Assembly (NCBI GenBank): GCA_023246445.1
Contig: JAHFIJ010000008.1
Location: forward strand, 1 to 35,191
Reading direction: 5' to 3'
DNA length: 35,191 nt
DNA from: Candidatus Woesearchaeota archaeon
GTDB taxonomy: Archaea > Nanobdellota > Nanobdellia > SCGC-AAA011-G17 > JACQNH01
The notes beneath the pieces are model-generated. The model was given only the letters and a program-made list of their open reading frames with translations, made no database searches and was not told where the DNA came from. How positions within the stretch are numbered: position 1 is the stretch's first letter; each line of letters begins with the position of its first letter. The position numbers and the translations under genes were made by a program. Positions 32,057-35,191 of this stretch are shown piece after piece.

Positions 32057-32528
32057 ACACTACAACAGGTGAAGCGTGCGGTTCAATTTGACTCTACACA
32101 GAAAATCTCACCAGGAACGACGGCAGGATGAAGGTCAGATTAAAGGTTTTACCTGACAAGCCGAGAGATGCTGCATGGCCGTCGTCAGCTCGTGCCGTGA
32201 GGTGTCACGTTAAGTCGTGCAACGAGCAAGACCTATACCTATAGTTACTAACGGGTTCTCCGGAATGACTGAGTACTTTATAGGGACTGCCTTGGTAACA
32301 AGGAGGAAGGTGTAGGCAACGATAGGTCTGTATGGCTCGAATTCCCTGGGCTACACGCGCGCGACAATGACATGGACAATGGGATGCAACTCCGTAAGGA
32401 GAAGCCAAACCTCTAAACCATGCCTTAGTTCAGATTGAGGGCTGTAACTCGCCCTCATGATGCCGGAATCTGTAGTAATCGCGTCTCAAAAGGGTGCGGT
32501 GAATACGTCCCTGTTCCTTGCACACACC

Positions 32529-32952
32529 GAAAGAAATGTGCCAGGCAGTTTACAAAACTAGTTGGTGCAAATCCAACCTCTCAAAAAGAGTAGTCAAAAT
32601 AGCAGGCGTTATTTCGTAAGAAAATCGCTGAAGGGCCTGAGACAAAATCCAGCCTCTTATCTCGCAAGGGATATAAAATAGATGACACTTATTACGGGTC
32701 GGTGGTAAGTGGAAATCTAAAAATTCAAAAATTGGATGGATAAAAAAGTTTTGTAAATGACCCTGGGAGATCCTATTTAAAAAACAATAAATAGGAAGTC
32801 AGCCTACCTCATAGTACCAAAAGGAAGGGGGTAGACCTTAGTGCTAAAGAAATTCAAGATCTTAAATCATAATTGCACTTTGGGCTCGCCGTATACGGGA
32901 AAACCGTCCGTACGGTGGAAACGCCTAATAGCTTTTAAAAGCAAAAGGCAAT
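32529..32952 (+). mobile_element. ORF-less group II intron in 16S rRNA
   Basis: About 424 nt interrupt the universal CACACACCG/CCCGTC (E. coli about 1401). Domain V is at 32886-32918 with GCCGTAT / GTACGGT arms and a GAAAA loop, and domain VI at about 32922-32948 (GCCT, inner GCTTTTAAAAGC, AGGC with unpaired A residues for the branch). Upstream, GTTGGTGCAAATCCAAC and the segment AGATCCTATTT...AATAGGAAGTCAGC with CATAGTACC are characteristic group II sequence. A loop with CGGTG can pair with the exon CACCG as EBS1-IBS1. The 3' end AAT obeys the AY rule. GTGCC, expected at the 5' end, lies 9 bases inside. No reverse transcriptase is encoded. Confidence 0.85.
32886..32918 (+). other. group II intron domain V
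   Basis: TCGCCGTAT, stem ACGG, loop GAAAA, CCGT, two bulged C, then GTACGGTGG. The triad position reads CGC rather than the common AGC. Confidence 0.85.
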
Positions 32953-33093
32953 GCCCGTCAAACCATTCGAGTCGTGTTTAGATGAGTTTTAATTCTCGGA
33001 TTAACACGAATCTAGGCGCGGTAAGAAGGGTTAAGTCGTCACAAGGTACCCGTAGGGGAACCTGCGGGTGGATCACCTCCTATTATATTTATT

Positions 33094-33121
33094 CTACTTT
33101 CATATCAGAATTTGTTTGTAC
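33094..33121 (+). other. 3' arm of the 16S rRNA processing stem
   Basis: CTACTTTCAT and TTGTTTGTAC pair with 31089-31117, ten bases each with one G-U. Confidence 0.8.
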
Positions 33122-33153
33122 TTTATCAGTAATGGGCTCGTAGCTCAGCCTGG

Positions 33154-33170
33154 AACCATTTCAGGTGGGA
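33154..33170 (+). other. 17-18-nt insertion in the D-loop of tRNA-Ala, possible mini-intron
   Basis: Extra bases between GG (18-19) and A-T-A-GAGC. CCTG can pair with CAGG, but a full BHB is not clear, so an unusually long D-loop remains possible. Confidence 0.5.
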
Positions 33171-33212
33171 AATAGAGCACTGCTCTTGCAAAGCGGGGGC
33201 CTCGGGTTCGAA

Positions 33213-33253
33213 AGAAACTTTTCTTAAATTTTTCAAGAAAAGAAACCGAATAA
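33213..33253 (+). other. T-loop (59/60) intron of tRNA-Ala
   Basis: 41 nt. TTCG/CGAA central helix, 5' bulge AAA, and a 3' bulge of four bases (TAAT), slightly relaxed compared with Ser and Leu. Splicing restores TTCGAAT. Confidence 0.75.
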
Positions 33254-33345
33254 TCCCGACGAGTCCATTTTAAATGCAGCTCTGTAAATGAAATTTCAGG
33301 GTGAAGGACAATGTATCTCATACTGTTACATTGTCGTGCATAGGC

Positions 33346-35191
<1,846 letters not shown>

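Larger units (their letters stand above)
33134..33267 (+). tRNA. tRNA-Ala(TGC) with T-loop intron and D-loop insertion
   Basis: Located in the 16S-23S spacer as usual. Acceptor GGGCTCG / CGAGTCC includes the G3-U70 wobble that marks alanine tRNA, A73 follows. Anticodon stem CTGCT/AGCGG around CTTGCAA gives TGC. T stem TCGGG/CCCGA encloses TTCGAA, a 41-nt insert (33213-33253), then T. TTCG pairs with CGAA, and an inner stem CTTTTCTT / AAGAAAAG closes the intron. The D-loop reads AGCCTGG, 17-18 extra bases (33154-33170), then ATA, where AGCCTGG plus a few bases is normal. No CCA is encoded. Confidence 0.9.

Noticed and set aside
32529-32952. Group I intron or LAGLIDADG-type archaeal intron
   Set aside because: No group I P/Q/R/S core or endonuclease ORF, while domain V and other group II sequences are clear.

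Overview
The window looks like part of the genome of a small AT-rich archaeon, most likely a DPANN lineage of the Nanoarchaeota/Woesearchaeota/Pacearchaeota type (inferred, no database search possible). The evidence is archaeal 16S and 23S rRNA sequence, TATA/BRE promoters, bulge-helix-bulge (BHB) introns, an archaeal-type GluRS, an Mre11-Rad50 pair, small compact genes, and a bacterial-type signal peptidase II of the sort these lineages have acquired. The anti-Shine-Dalgarno at the 16S 3' end (CACCTCCT) matches AGAGGTG/GGAGG sites in front of some genes. Many other genes have no such site but carry a TATA box 27-30 nt before the start codon, so they should be leaderless.

Layout. 1-4165: the tail of a frameshifted dCTP deaminase-like gene, a PLP aminotransferase, a TGS-domain GTPase-like protein with degenerate G motifs, a YggU/DUF167 protein and small unknowns. 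4172-7406: overlapping mre11-rad50 genes on the minus strand. 7489-8608: three tandem paralogous membrane-anchored cysteine-rich small proteins. 8694-15495: GluRS, a PUA-like protein, an endonuclease III-like glycosylase, a 441-aa unknown, a membrane protein, LspA, two paralogous unknowns and NDK. 15531-21534: unknown proteins, a xylose-isomerase-like TIM-barrel protein and a nucleotidyltransferase. 21699-24020: PEP synthase. 24080-25640: an IS200/IS605-type tnpB with a decayed tnpA, followed by a hairpin-rich non-coding stretch to about 26010. 26013-28313: a zinc-ribbon protein, then a VapBC-like UPF0175/PIN pair lying between two intron-bearing tRNA genes. 28421-29770: a G+C-richer patch holding a YvcK/CofD-family gene and a broken glycogen-synthase remnant. 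29871-30921: a ThiS/Urm1-like sulfur carrier and its E1-like partner. 30964-35191: the rRNA operon (16S, tRNA-Ala, start of 23S).

The most striking content is RNA splicing. All three tRNA genes, Ser(GGA), Leu(GAG) and Ala(TGC), are interrupted in the T-loop between positions 59 and 60. For Ser and Leu a BHB can be drawn base by base, and its removal restores TTCAAAT. Ser also has an anticodon-loop intron and Ala an insertion in the D-loop. The 16S gene carries two further insertions: a 40-nt BHB mini-intron in the 790 loop, and a ~424-nt ORF-less group II intron (recognisable domain V and VI) in the decoding-site sequence CACACACCG/CCCGTC. A BHB-splicing endonuclease and a protein-less ribozyme therefore appear to act on the same rRNA transcript.
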